Assembly (NCBI GenBank): GCA_923184405.1
Contig: OV299793.1
Coordinates: forward strand, 836,548 to 873,226
Direction: 5' to 3'
DNA from: Neisseria meningitidis
GTDB lineage: Bacteria > Pseudomonadota > Gammaproteobacteria > Burkholderiales > Neisseriaceae
Length of the DNA: 36,679 nucleotides
How positions within the stretch are numbered: the first letter of the stretch is position 1; each line of letters starts with the position of its first letter. Below, one piece after another: positions 27,436 through 36,679 of this stretch. The position numbers and the translations under genes are program-made. The notes under the pieces are model-generated. The model saw only the letters and a list, made by a program, of their open reading frames with translations. It was not told where the DNA came from and searched no databases.

Positions 27436-27911
27436 CGCACGACCATCTATGCCAACAAACGCTACGACACTGCGGAGAAAGTAAGTCAGCAGCTGGAACA
27501 GCGTCAGTTTGTTCGGACAGACACTTATGCGCAAAGCCTGCAGCAACAGTCCGCTGGCTGAAGCGCAAACCAAACGCAATCGATATTTATCGAAGACCCG
27601 TTGTGTGGTCGAACAAAGCTTCGGTACGCTGTACAGTAAATTCCGCTATGCGCGGGCAGCCTATTTCGGACTGATTAAAGTGAGTGCGCCAAGCCATCTG
27701 AAGGCGATGTGTTTGGACCTGTTGAAAGCCGCAAACAGGCTAAAGTGCGCCACGCTGCCGCCTAAAAGCCAACATGGATGCCTGATTATCGGGTATACAG
27801 CGACGATTAAGGGTATTTGGGTAGAATTAGGAGGTATTTGGAGCCAAAACAGCTGAAAACCTGTGTTTGGGTCTCGGCTGTCGGAACAAAAGGAATCATG
27901 CAAAGGTCGCT
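27436..27911 (+). mobile_element. IS1106/IS1655-like (IS5/IS30-type ends) transposase remnant
   Basis: This is the C-terminal part of a neisserial IS transposase. It reads IYANKRYDTAE, RKACSNSPLAEAQTKRNRYL, SKTRCVVEQSFGTLYSKFRY (with the catalytic Glu region VEQSFG) and ARAAYFGLIKVSAPSHLKAM, then LLKAANRL. It continues into the right end with AGGAGGTATTTGGAGCC, CTGTGTTTGGGTCTCGGCTG and a decayed terminal repeat ATGCAAAGGTCGC near 27910. The left part of the element is absent; the remnant is joined directly to porA copy 2. IS1106 is known to lie downstream of porA in meningococcus, which fits. The exact IS name needs an alignment. Confidence 0.75.
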
Positions 27912-28100
27912 CTACGTCATTTCCGCCACTTTTCGTCAATGCAGCGAAAGCGAGAATCAACAATCTCGGACTTTCAGATAATCTTTCAATATTGCTATTG
28001 TTCCAAGCTCTAGAATCCCGCATTCGAAAAAATGAAGAATCAGTAGCTACGGTTACTGTAAGGTTTCGGTTATTTTGGAATTTCGAGAAACTTATGAAGT
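27912..28100. repeat. NIME-type debris after the IS remnant
   Basis: No gene. TCATTTCCGCCACTTTTCGT with GCGAAAGCGAGAATC and TCTCGGACTTTCAGATAATC are typical neisserial repeat words. The first two also occur in decayed form near 24390. Confidence 0.6.
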
Positions 28101-28282
28101 GAGACCTTTGCAAAAATAGTCTATTAACGAAATTTGACGCATAAAAATGCGCCAAAAAATTATCAGATTGCCTAAAACCTTCCTAATATTGAGCAAAAAG
28201 TAGGAAAAATCAGAAAAGTTTTGCATTTTGAAAATGAGATTGAGCATAAAATTTTAGTAACCTATGTTATTGCAAAGGTCTC
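28101..28282. mobile_element. 182-bp MITE with IS-like terminal inverted repeats
   Basis: The ends GAGACCTTTGCAA (28101-28113) and TTGCAAAGGTCTC (28270-28282) are perfect 13-bp inverted repeats. The inside is AT-rich, has no open frame of note and includes CGCATAAAAATGCG, a small palindrome. The end sequence matches that of the IS remnant ending near 27911, so this is a non-autonomous derivative probably moved by the same transposase. Unlike its surroundings it is nearly free of damage. Confidence 0.82.
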
Positions 28283-28290
28283 GAATTGTC

Positions 28291-28386
28291 ATTCCCACGC
28301 AGGCGGGAATCTAGTCTGTTCGGTTTCAGTTATTTCCGATAAATTCCTGCTGCTTTTTATTTCTAGATTCCCACTTTCGTGGGAAT
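28291..28386. repeat. Two dRS3 units with an RS spacer
   Basis: ATTCCCACGCAGGCGGGAAT (28291-28310) and ATTCCCACTTTCGTGGGAAT (28367-28386) flank a spacer with TTATTTCCGATAAATTCCTG. This is a single well-preserved NIME unit. Confidence 0.82.
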
Positions 28387-28465
28387 GACGAAAAATGGCG
28401 GGAATGACGGTTCGAGCATTCCTTAAATCACCCGTGTATCGCTGTAAATCTTAGAGATGACGGAA

Positions 28466-28619
28466 TATAGCGGATTAACAAAAACCAGTACGGCGTTGCC
28501 TCGCCTTAGCTCAAAGAGAACGATTCTCTAAGGTGCTGAAGCACCAAATGAATCAGTTCCGTACTATTTGTACTTTCTGCGGCTTCGTCGCCTTGTCCTG
28601 ATTTTGTTAATCCACTATA
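28466..28619. repeat. Correia element, full length, reversed
   Basis: TATAGCGGATTAAC at 28466 and TTAATCCACTATA at 28619 enclose the reverse of the usual internal order (CGTTGCCTCGCCTTAGCTC first, CTTCGTCGCCTTGTCCTGAT last). Confidence 0.9.
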
Positions 28620-28665
28620 TTTGCTTGCGGCAAGATGAAAACGGTGCAGGATGTTTTGGGAAACC

Positions 28666-28699
28666 AATGCCGTCTGAAGGGCTTTCAGACGGCATTTTT
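28666..28699 (-). terminator. Paired DUS terminator after pepP
   Basis: ATGCCGTCTGAA (28666-28677) and TTCAGACGGCAT (28684-28695) form a 12-bp stem with a 6-base loop, 17 bases beyond the pepP stop on the minus strand. Confidence 0.87.
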
Positions 28700-28711
28700 G
28701 CGCCGTGCTGT

Positions 28712-30506
28712 TTAACGCGCCAGCAGTTCGGTGCGTTTGATCAGCCACGCTTTTGCCGCGCGCTTCGGTCAGCGGCTCGAGGCGGCGGCGGACTTCGGCG
28801 TGGTAGCGGTTGACCCAGTCGATTTCGCCGTCGGTCATGAGGGCGGTGTCCATCAGGCGGGTGTCGATGGGGCAGAGGGTCAGGGTTTCAAAACAGAGGA
28901 AGCTGCCGAATTCGGTTTCTTGAGGGGCGGCGACGGCTTGGTTGGCGGCAAGGTTTTCAATGCGGATGCCCCATTTTCCCGGGCGGTAGAGTCCGGGTTC
29001 GATGGAGGTAACCATGCCTTTTTTCATGGCGGTTTCGGGCGTGGCGGGGCGGCGAAGGCGATGCGCTGCGGGCCTTCGTGGACGTTGAGAAATAGCCTAC
29101 GCCGTGTCCGGTGCCGTGGCCGTAGTCGCATTGCGCCTGCCACAGGGGTTTGCGGCAAATCGCATCAATCAGCGGCGAGGGATGTTTTCTGGGAACACGG
29201 CTTCGGCAAGCGCGATATGGGCTTTGAGAACGAGGGTGTTGTCGCGTTTTTGTTCGGCGGTGGGTGTGCCGACAGGGACGACGCGGGTGATGTCGGTCGT
29301 GCCGCCTTTGTATTGCGCGCCGGAGTCGATGAGCAAAAGCCCGTTGCCGCTGATGGTGCTGTGGCTTTCGGGCGTTGCGCTGTAACGCGGCAGTGCGCCG
29401 TTGGCGTTGAAGCCTGCGATGGTGTCGAAACTCAATGAAATGAAGCCTGGGCGCACGCTGCGGTGGCGATAAAGCATGGTGTCCACGTCGATTTCGGTCA
29501 GGCTGCCGCCGTTGCCGATGATGTCTTCAAACTCGGCGAAGAAACCGCACAACGCCGCGCCGTCGTGTTCCATCGCTTCGCGGATGCGGGCGATGTCGGC
29601 TTCAGATTTGCAGGATTTGAACAGCGTGGACGGGTTGATTCCCTCGATAAGGCGCACGCTTTCGGGCAGGCGCACAAGCGTGCTGACGACGGTTTTGTTC
29701 GGTTCGATAAACAACGCGCCGCCGATTTGCGCGAGTTTGTCGGCAACTTGGGCGTAAGGCTCGACCGTGATGCCTGCGGTTTGCAGCGCGGCGGCGGCTT
29801 CGGCGTTCAGACGGCATCGGTCGGTAAACAGGACGGCGTTGTCTTTGCCGATCAGCAGGAAGGACACGAAAACAGGGTTGAAAGGTACGTCGCTGCCGCG
29901 CAGGTTGGTCAGCCAGGCGATGTCGTCAAGCGAGGAAACCAAGTGGTAATCCGCGCCTTTTTCCGCCATCACGGCGCGCACGCGGGCGAGTTTTTCGGCG
30001 GCGGTTTCGGAGACGTAGGCGGGGTCGTGGATGAACACGGTTTCGGCGGGGATAGCGGGACGGCTTGTCCACACTTGGTCAAGCAGATCGTTTGGGTGTT
30101 CGATGCGGATGTTTTTGGCGGTCAGGGATTGCGCCAAAGTGCGTTTGCAAGTGAGCGAGACCATATCAGGAACGGATGCCGACGGCGGCGTTTTCGGGCA
30201 GGTTTGCCGCGAGCCATTCGTTATACGGCGGCACTTGCCCGCTTTTTGCAGTTCGATGCCGCTGCCCGCAAGCTGTTTGGCGGCTTGTTCCCAATAGCGG
30301 CTGTCCACCCATACGCCCGCTTCATCGGCGGTAACGACGAATGTGCCGACTGAGATGGTAAAGCCCGACAATTCGCGGCGCGCCTGCCAGTGTGCGGGCA
30401 GGTATTCGGACAGGTGGGGGTCGGCGGAAGGGATGACGAGCGCGTCCAAGCCTTGCGCCTTCATGGCTTCGCGCAATGCGGACAGGTAATTCGATACGGT
30501 ATTCAT
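28712..30506 (-). pseudogene. pepP: Xaa-Pro aminopeptidase (M24B), frameshifted
   Basis: Aminopeptidase P removes N-terminal residues followed by proline, using two metal ions. The start at 30506 (MNTVSNYLSALREAMKAQGL) follows GGAGGAATT. The creatinase N-domain has LVIPSADPHLSEYLPAHWQA and RYWEQAAKQLAGSGIEL. After a locally shifted stretch (30240-30165), it continues with KNIRIEHPNDLLDQVW, LVSSLDDIAWLTNLRGSDVP and metal Asps in LLIDSGAQYKGGTTDITRVV. It is broken near 29165, then in other frames has GHGTGHGVGYFLNVHEGP (metal His), MVTSIEPGLY and WGIRIENL (metal Glu), ending LLAR at 28712. About 598 residues, the length of the large PepP class. A DUS lies inside at 29806-29817. The 29170-30165 stretch is clean. 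Confidence 0.9.
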
Positions 30507-30534
30507 AATAATTCCTCCAATCGGGTTTTGCGGC

Positions 30535-30573
30535 TTCAGACGGCATGGACGGAAATCTGAAATGCCGTCTGAA
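30535..30573. other. Two inverted DUS upstream of pepP
   Basis: TTCAGACGGCAT (30535-30546) and ATGCCGTCTGAA (30562-30573) face away from each other with 15 bases between and can pair. They lie in the pepP 5' region rather than after a gene, so a hairpin here would be in the leader or would end transcripts from the opposite strand. Confidence 0.75.
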
Positions 30574-30768
30574 AAACATAACCATCTTATCAAATCGCCA
30601 GCCTGCTGCAAAACGGACGGGCTGATCGGATGGTGCGTGTTTGCGCGAAAAAAGCGATGTAAGGTTGTTTGTTGTAAAATTTTAGGCATAAAATGTCGTT
30701 TCATGCCTTTTTTGGAAGTAATACGGAAAATATAGTCAAGTTTGAGCATGAAGTTCTAATAGTGTGTG

Positions 30769-30796
30769 TTGGCAGGTATTTGGATTACGTTACAAT
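30769..30796 (+). promoter_or_regulatory. Candidate promoter for the Nramp gene
   Basis: TTGGCA (30769-30774) and TACAAT (30791-30796) are separated by 16 bases, each one or two bases from consensus. Transcription would start near 30803, leaving a leader of about 160 bases. Confidence 0.55.
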
Positions 30797-30802
30797 ACGC
30801 GC

Positions 30803-30961
30803 TTCATCAAAATTTCCCTACCGGGCGGTATCCTGTTTTTGAAGACGGTAGGATTTGGGTTTGTTTGGGGGCAATCCCGCCCAAATTGGAGCAATAGATA
30901 GGGCTGTGTCCGAATATGCGGCTCTGTGTGTTGAAACACGGTTAAAAATACGGAAGACTTT
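30803..30961 (+). other. Long leader of the Nramp gene with hairpin potential
   Basis: The leader has no gene. TACCGGGCGGTA near 30819 is nearly self-complementary, and TTTGGG (30864-30869) can pair with CCCAAA (30880-30885). I recognise no known riboswitch class; the manganese-sensing yybP-ykoY motif is not evident. Confidence 0.35.
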
Positions 30962-32217
30962 ATGTCCGAACAACATATTTCGACTTGGAAAAGTAAAATC
31001 AACGCACTGGGGCCGGGGATTATGATGGCTTCGGCGGCGGTCGGCGGTTCGCACCTGATTGCCTCGACGCAGGCGGGTGCGCTTTACGGCTGGCAGATCG
31101 CGCTCATCATCATCCTGACCAACCTCTTCAAATACCCGTTTTTCCGCTTCAGCGCGCATTACACGCTGGACACGGGCAAGAGCCTGATTGAAGGTTATGC
31201 CGAGAAAAGCCGCGTTTATTTGTGGGTATTCCTGATTTTGTGCATCCTCTCCGCCACGATTAACGCGGGCGCGGTCGCCATTGTAACCGCCGCCATCGTC
31301 AAAATGGCGATTCCCTCGCTGATGTTTGATGCCTGGCACGGTTGCCGCCTTGATTATGGCATCCCGCCTGATTATTTTGGTGAGCGGACGTTACCGCGCT
31401 CTGGATCGCGTTTCCAAAATCATCATCGTTACTTTGAGTATTCGCCACGCTTGCCGCCGCCGGCATCGCTATGTCGCGCGGTATGCAGATGCAGCCCGAT
31501 TTTATCGAGCCGACACCGTGGACGCTTGCAAGTTTGGGCTTCCTGATCGCGCTGATGGGCTGGATGCCCGCGCCGATTGAAATTTCCGCCATCAATTCTT
31601 TGTGGGTAACCGAAAAACAACGCATCAATCCTTCCTGAATACCGCGACGGGATTTTTGATTTCAACGTCGGTTATATCGCCAGTGCGGTTTTGGCTTTGG
31701 TTTTCCTTGCACTGGGTGCGTTTGTGCAATACGGCAATGGCGAAGCAGTGCAGATGGCGGGCAGCAAATATATCAGGCAATTGATCAATATGTACGCCGT
31801 TACCATCGGCGGCTGGTCGCGCCCGCTGGTGGCGTTTATCGCGTTTGCCTGTATGTACGGCACGACGATTACCGTTGTGGACGGCTATGCCCGTGCCATT
31901 GCCGAACCCGTGCGCCTGCTGCGCGGAAAAGACAAAACGGGCAACGCCGAATTCTTTGCCTGGAATATTTGGGTGGCGGGCAGCGGTTTGGCGGTGATTT
32001 TTTGGTTTGACGGCGTAATGGCGAATCTGCTCAAATTTGCGATGATTGCCGCTTTTGTGTCCGCCCCTGTGTTTGCCTGGCTGAATTACCGTTTGGTCAA
32101 AGGTGATGAAAAACACAAACTCACATCAGGTATGAATGCCCTTGCATTGGCAGGCTTGATTTATCTGACCGGTTTTACCGTTTTGTTCTTATTGAATTTG
32201 GCGGAATGTTCAAATGA
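30962..32217 (+). pseudogene. Nramp (SLC11)-family membrane transporter, atypical, frameshifted
   Basis: This is an inner-membrane transporter with the Nramp fold and about 11 helices. The start at 30962 is MSEQHISTWKSKINALGPGI. The Nramp GPG turn is present, but helix 1 continues MMASAAVGGSHLIAS, so the metal-binding DPGN of true Mn/Fe transporters is GGSH. In helix 6 the usual MPH is MPA (GWMPAPIEISAINSLWV). Both differences suggest a divergent subgroup with another substrate or mechanism. Later helices are clean: FDFNVGYIASAVLALVFLAL, GTTITVVDGYARAIAEPVRL and LIYLTGFTVLFLLNLA. Indels occur near 31335, 31440, 31530 and 31640, and one G is lost at 32202 so that the proper ending (GMFK) is missed; the expected stop is TGA 32215-32217. 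It is divergent from pepP. Confidence 0.83.
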
Positions 32218-32222
32218 TAACG

Positions 32223-32260
32223 ATGCCGTCCGAAACCGCAAACCGCTTTCAGACGGCATT
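32223..32260 (+). terminator. Paired DUS-type terminator after the Nramp gene
   Basis: ATGCCGTCCGAA (32223-32234, one base off the DUS) pairs with TTCAGACGGCAT (32248-32259), five bases after the expected stop. Confidence 0.78.
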
Positions 32261-32323
32261 GTCGCGTTTATGGAAAAAAATGCCGACATCGCGTAAAATA
32301 TGCGCAAATTTTGTGATTCGGTC

Positions 32324-33884
<1,561 letters not shown>

Positions 33885-33907
33885 TCATAAAAACAGTTGA
33901 AATAGAA

Positions 33908-33947
33908 ATGCCGTCTGAATCCCGATTAGAGTTCAGACGGCAATTTT
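33908..33947 (+). terminator. Paired DUS terminator after lysS
   Basis: ATGCCGTCTGAA (33908-33919) pairs with TTCAGACGGCA (33932-33942), followed by ATTTTG. It lies between lysS and a convergent minus-strand relic. Confidence 0.85.
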
Positions 33948-33968
33948 GTATGGCAGAGTAAACGGACT

Positions 33969-34155
33969 TTATTCGTTTTCCAACTGACCGACCCATTCGG
34001 ACAAGGCAAGACAGGCCGTTGTTCGAATTACGCAACGAACACACTTTCGGTATCCCACGCGTAGACTACCAAAATCGAAGAAAGCATACGGCTGATTTCC
34101 GGGCTGCAGTCAGGCGCGTACACGACGTTTTAGAAGCGGAAATCGTACCAACCGT
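33969..34155 (-). pseudogene. Unrecognised coding relic
   Basis: On the minus strand a frame ends CLALSEWVGQLENE before TAA at 33969-33971. Another frame upstream reads SPEISRMLSSILVVYAWDTE. The two look like parts of one shifted gene, convergent with lysS, but I do not recognise the family. It could equally be the continuation of the S24 relic. Confidence 0.35.
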
Positions 34156-34159
34156 CCAC

Positions 34160-34843
34160 ACATCAGGGGCGGTAATCCGAATCAACACGCCTTCTTGCCT
34201 AAGCGGAGGACATAAACCGATTTTTGACTCCAGCACCACACCTAAAATCACGCTGCCTTCGGGCAGGTCAGAAACTTCAGACGGCCTGCCCGTCTGATAA
34301 ATCAGCATCCTGCCCGCAACATCGATAACAAGGTGCGCGACGACCAGCCGCTTGTCGGACAGTTCAATCAGTACGATATCTTCGTCCGCAGGGCACATAC
34401 GCGGCTCGACCACCAGCAAATCCCCTTTTCGATAACCTGCGACATGGACGTGTCGGGCATGGCAACGGCAAACGTAAACTACGAGGGGGCGACCACCGAA
34501 GCAAACAAGTCGAAACTGCCTGTGAGTTTGCCTGTACGGGCGAAAGCCGCCGCCTGACGGTCTGACAACAAGGGCGGGGTGTGAGCCTCATCGACAGTGC
34601 TTTGCCGTCGGCATCGCTGTGGTTGTGCGTATGCGTATGATGGTTGTTGATGGTCGAATCGCCTTGGACATCGTTAAGGACTATGCTGTTTGAACCTGCC
34701 ACGGATTTGGTCATCTCATTGTAGGCTTGCGTCGTGATGCGCTCTTGCTTGGTCATACCTGTTACAGCCTGTTTCAGCATTACTAACGCTATGTGAATCT
34801 TCCTAACGGTCGCTAAACCACTTTGCAGCTTGCTCATTACCAC
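34160..34843 (-). pseudogene. S24/LexA-like phage-type repressor relic
   Basis: The C-terminal half has the S24 peptidase pattern. PDTSMSQVIEKGDLLVVEPR includes the Ser-Met pair at the nucleophile position. DIVLIELSDKRLVVAHLVID aligns with the strand that normally carries the catalytic Lys; there the residue appears to be Ala (VVAHL where LexA has TVKRL), so self-cleavage is doubtful. LPEGSVILGVVLESKIGL follows. The N-terminal part (TKQERITTQAYNEMTKSVAG, NSIVLNDVQGDSTINNHHTH) is not a helix-turn-helix I recognise and is rich in His. One G is lost near 34435, and a stop lies at about 34478. Prophage or accessory origin is likely. The exact boundaries are uncertain. Confidence 0.6.
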
Positions 34844-35025
34844 AAGAGGGGCAACCTCAGCTACTTCCTATGAACATATTGCAGCATCTCGAACAGGTTT
34901 GGATTCCATGCTTAGGGCAGTAGATTACACACGGCTTGGCTGTACCCTCAAACTCGACCAACTCAATGCCACGATGACCGAAACGTTACTCAACCTCAGC
35001 AACAGCTTCTTCAAATGTTTTTGAC
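34844..35025 (-). pseudogene. DUF723-like zinc-ribbon protein fragment
   Basis: The minus-strand frame reads KTFEEAVAEVE, stop, RFGHRGIELVEFEGTAKPCV, IYCPKHGIQTCSRCCNMFIG, SS, stop, GCPSCGNEQAAKW. The C-P-x-H-G ... G-C-P-x-C-G spacing is that of DUF723-type domains found in phage and endonuclease-like proteins. Two in-frame stops and the lack of a start show it is broken. It lies between the Fic relic and the S24 relic. Confidence 0.5.
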
Positions 35026-35066
35026 ACTTCTTACCAAATTGACCTCCGGATAATTGATTATTTTGG

Positions 35067-36137
35067 CTATGCTTGAACGAGGGATTGAAATGAGGTGAAG
35101 TTATTGCCCTCTCCTGGAACTAGTTCCATTAGGCACCGATGAATGAATAGTTTGTCCTTGACGATGGCGATTTCTTGCAGCACACCTATGTCTGAAAGCG
35201 CTATCAGGTACTTAGAGGCCGTCTGATGATCTGATTATCCCTGCCGCTTCTAGGTTGGCACATGTGTGCATATAGCTGTTCAAGCAGAAGATTTACCAGT
35301 TCGTGCGTGTAGATTCCTTGTCCGTGTGTCCGTATGTATTGAACGTGTACAGCTCAAACAGGAGGCGTATCGCTTCTAGTTTCGCCACCGTCCAATCGGC
35401 GGTATGGGCTACGCCGTCTAAGATGTAGATTATCCAGCTTTCCCAGACCTGCCGTCCGGTTACGCCTCAAAGCAGGCAGTAATAGTCCGACCTGTTTTCG
35501 ATAATGCAGCGGCTCAAATACAAACTAGGCAAATCCAAAAGCCCCTTTTCAATCAATAGCAGGCTGATCAATACGCGCCCCGTCCGTCCGTTGCCGTCCG
35601 TAAACGGATGGATGGCTTCAAATTGGTAATGTGCCGCCGCCATGATGATAAGCGGGTCTAAATCGCCGCTTTCGTGAATAAACCGTCCCAATTTGCCAGC
35701 TTGCCGCGTATGGTTTCTTCTCCTCCGGGCAGGGATAGACAACATTTCGCTGTTGCCTCCATTTAGGGCTGTGCAGCCTGTTTTGCGGATGGCCAATTTC
35801 GTAGGGGTGCTTGATGGCGTTGCAGACCATGATGGCGGTTTCAGTGCATAAAGGGCGGCTCGTCAGTGATTCATAGCCTGCAAACAGGGCGGTGCGGTAT
35901 TGCAGGAATTCCCTCGTGGCAGGGTCATGCTATTCCGTATCCACTTGCAGGACCAGAAACAGCTATCCGTTGACCTAACAGATCAAGACAAAGCCCGAAC
36001 AATTGCAAGGGCATCCATAACAGGAAGCGGTGATAATCAGCATGGCTTGATTCGGTATCAGTTCTGCCACCTGGTAAAAACGCGCAAGGGATGCACGGTC
36101 AGCTATACAACGTTTCACAATGGTTTTCTTTCAATAT
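35067..36137 (-). pseudogene. Fic-domain AMP-transferase relic
   Basis: Fic proteins transfer AMP to target hydroxyl groups and often form toxin-like or self-regulated enzymes. The catalytic motif [12 protein letters not shown] is intact at 35610-35575. It is preceded by [20 protein letters not shown] and followed by [20 protein letters not shown] and [10 protein letters not shown]-terminal winged-helix part ([20 protein letters not shown]) ends at TAG 35067-35069. Upstream, [36 protein letters not shown] and LIPNQAMLI extend the relic to about 36137. The inhibitory (S/T)xxxE(G/N) helix expected near LIPNQAMLI is too decayed to read. Stops and at least five indels, for example near 35455, 35700 and 35790, break it. 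Confidence 0.75.
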
Positions 36138-36479
36138 CCTAGTTTTGGAAGCAGGAAACCTAAATCGTAATTCGGAATACCGGGTCTTCCAGTTGCTCAG
36201 ATGAAAAAATTCAGATATTTTAAAGATGAATCAAGTATCTAGTTTAAGACGTATATACATTAAGGATATATAATCGAAAATTTCGCTTTTGTAAACATAT
36301 GAGCGATAAAACCGCATTATTTTAAGATGTTAGCTATTTTACACCTTGTCTGCATACGATTTCCAAACAACCTAGGAAGAAACCCGATGAAAGGGCAGCT
36401 TTAAAGAGGTCATTGTAAATGTGAACCAAGCTTACAGTCTCAGAGGGTATCCCGTATATCAGACTTACTCAACCTACAC
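36138..36479. other. AT-rich stretch, nothing recognised
   Basis: No frame, repeat or promoter that I can support. The base composition is clearly more AT-rich than the coding regions. Confidence 0.5.
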
Positions 36480-36600
36480 AATTAACGGATTAAATTTAAA
36501 ACCACTAAGGCGGTGCCTTCACTTAGCTCAAAGGAGAACGATTCTCTAATGATACAGAAGCAACAATGAAACGGTACCGTACTATTTTCCACACGTAAAC
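36480..36600. repeat. Eroded Correia element
   Basis: ATTAACGGATTAAATTTAAA, AACCACTAAGGCGG, TTAGCTCAAAGGAGAACG and ATTCTCTAATG reproduce, with many changes, the reversed Correia order seen at 28466. The right end after GTACCGTACTATTT is lost. The remaining 79 bases of the window show nothing else. Confidence 0.65.
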
Positions 36601-36679
36601 AGCCAACGTAACCCTGAACTGAAGCACAACTTCCTGCTTTCTGACTGAGAGTAACATTGCAACTGAAACGAAGCACAAT

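Noticed and set aside
28101..28282. Small RNA gene or riboswitch
   Set aside because: The perfect terminal inverted repeats equal to IS ends explain the structure better as a MITE.
29463..30353. 296-codon plus-strand frame rich in Gly, Phe and Val
   Set aside because: It is antisense to the clean aminopeptidase P region and mirrors its codon use.
34500..34700. Histidine-rich segment as a new metal-binding protein
   Set aside because: The run NNHHTHTHNH is short and lies in a frameshifted linker of the repressor relic; there is no support for a separate gene.

Overview
The window is Neisseria DNA, most likely from the N. meningitidis / N. gonorrhoeae / N. lactamica group. The evidence is the 12-base AT-DUS uptake word (ATGCCGTCTGAA), often paired as intergenic terminators; many Correia elements (TATAGTGGATTAA ends); dRS3/NIME repeats; an IS1106/IS1655-like remnant; and a gene order that I recall from the meningococcal porA neighbourhood. 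I ran no alignments. Family assignments and comparisons with intact proteins come from reading translations against remembered sequences.

Layout. 1-0.7 kb: tail of a TonB-dependent siderophore receptor. 0.8-1.9 kb: dinB. 2.1-4.8 kb (minus): aroD-rep. 4.9-6.3 kb: direct repeats and a decayed recA. 6.3-7.7 kb: tandem Correia copies and NIME/dRS3 debris. 7.75-10.2 kb (minus): dnaX-ybaB. 10.4-12.4 kb (minus): a full-length but decayed mutL. 12.5-14.6 kb (plus): DUF3460 protein, O-methyltransferase, CpoB-like lipoprotein, purE. 14.8-17.7 kb (minus): lutA-lutC-lutB lactate utilisation operon, with a Fur-box-like site in its divergent upstream region. 18.0-21.6 kb (plus): MFS exporter, phospholipase D/cardiolipin synthase-like lipoprotein, NlpC/P60 lipoprotein. 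21.7-23.0 kb (minus): aroA. 23.2-23.8 kb: greA with a terminator in its leader. 23.9-28.6 kb: repeat-rich zone holding two tandem decayed porA copies, an IS remnant and a MITE. 28.7-30.5 kb (minus): aminopeptidase P. 31.0-32.2 kb: an Nramp homologue. 32.4-33.9 kb: lysS. 34-36.1 kb (minus): accessory relics (S24 repressor, DUF723-like zinc protein, Fic protein). The end is AT-rich debris.

The most important property is that none of the genes I recognise has an intact reading frame. Most carry several single-base indels, often one base missing from a short run, plus some substitution stops. Essential genes (lysS, dnaX) are included. On top of this, a few stretches (recA, the middle of mutL, both porA copies, the NIME debris) are far more diverged, with a shift toward A/T. 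Either the sequence has a high error rate with poor patches, or it is a non-functional, mutator-derived or duplicated copy. The sequence alone does not decide. I therefore annotate each gene by its reconstructed family extent and mark it as disrupted.

I found no convincing previously undescribed system. The best leads are the tandem porA relic with its eroded poly-G promoters, the joint recA/mutL decay, a promoter-terminator pair ahead of greA, the Nramp homologue lacking the DPGN and MPH metal motifs, and the MITE sharing the ends of the neighbouring IS remnant.
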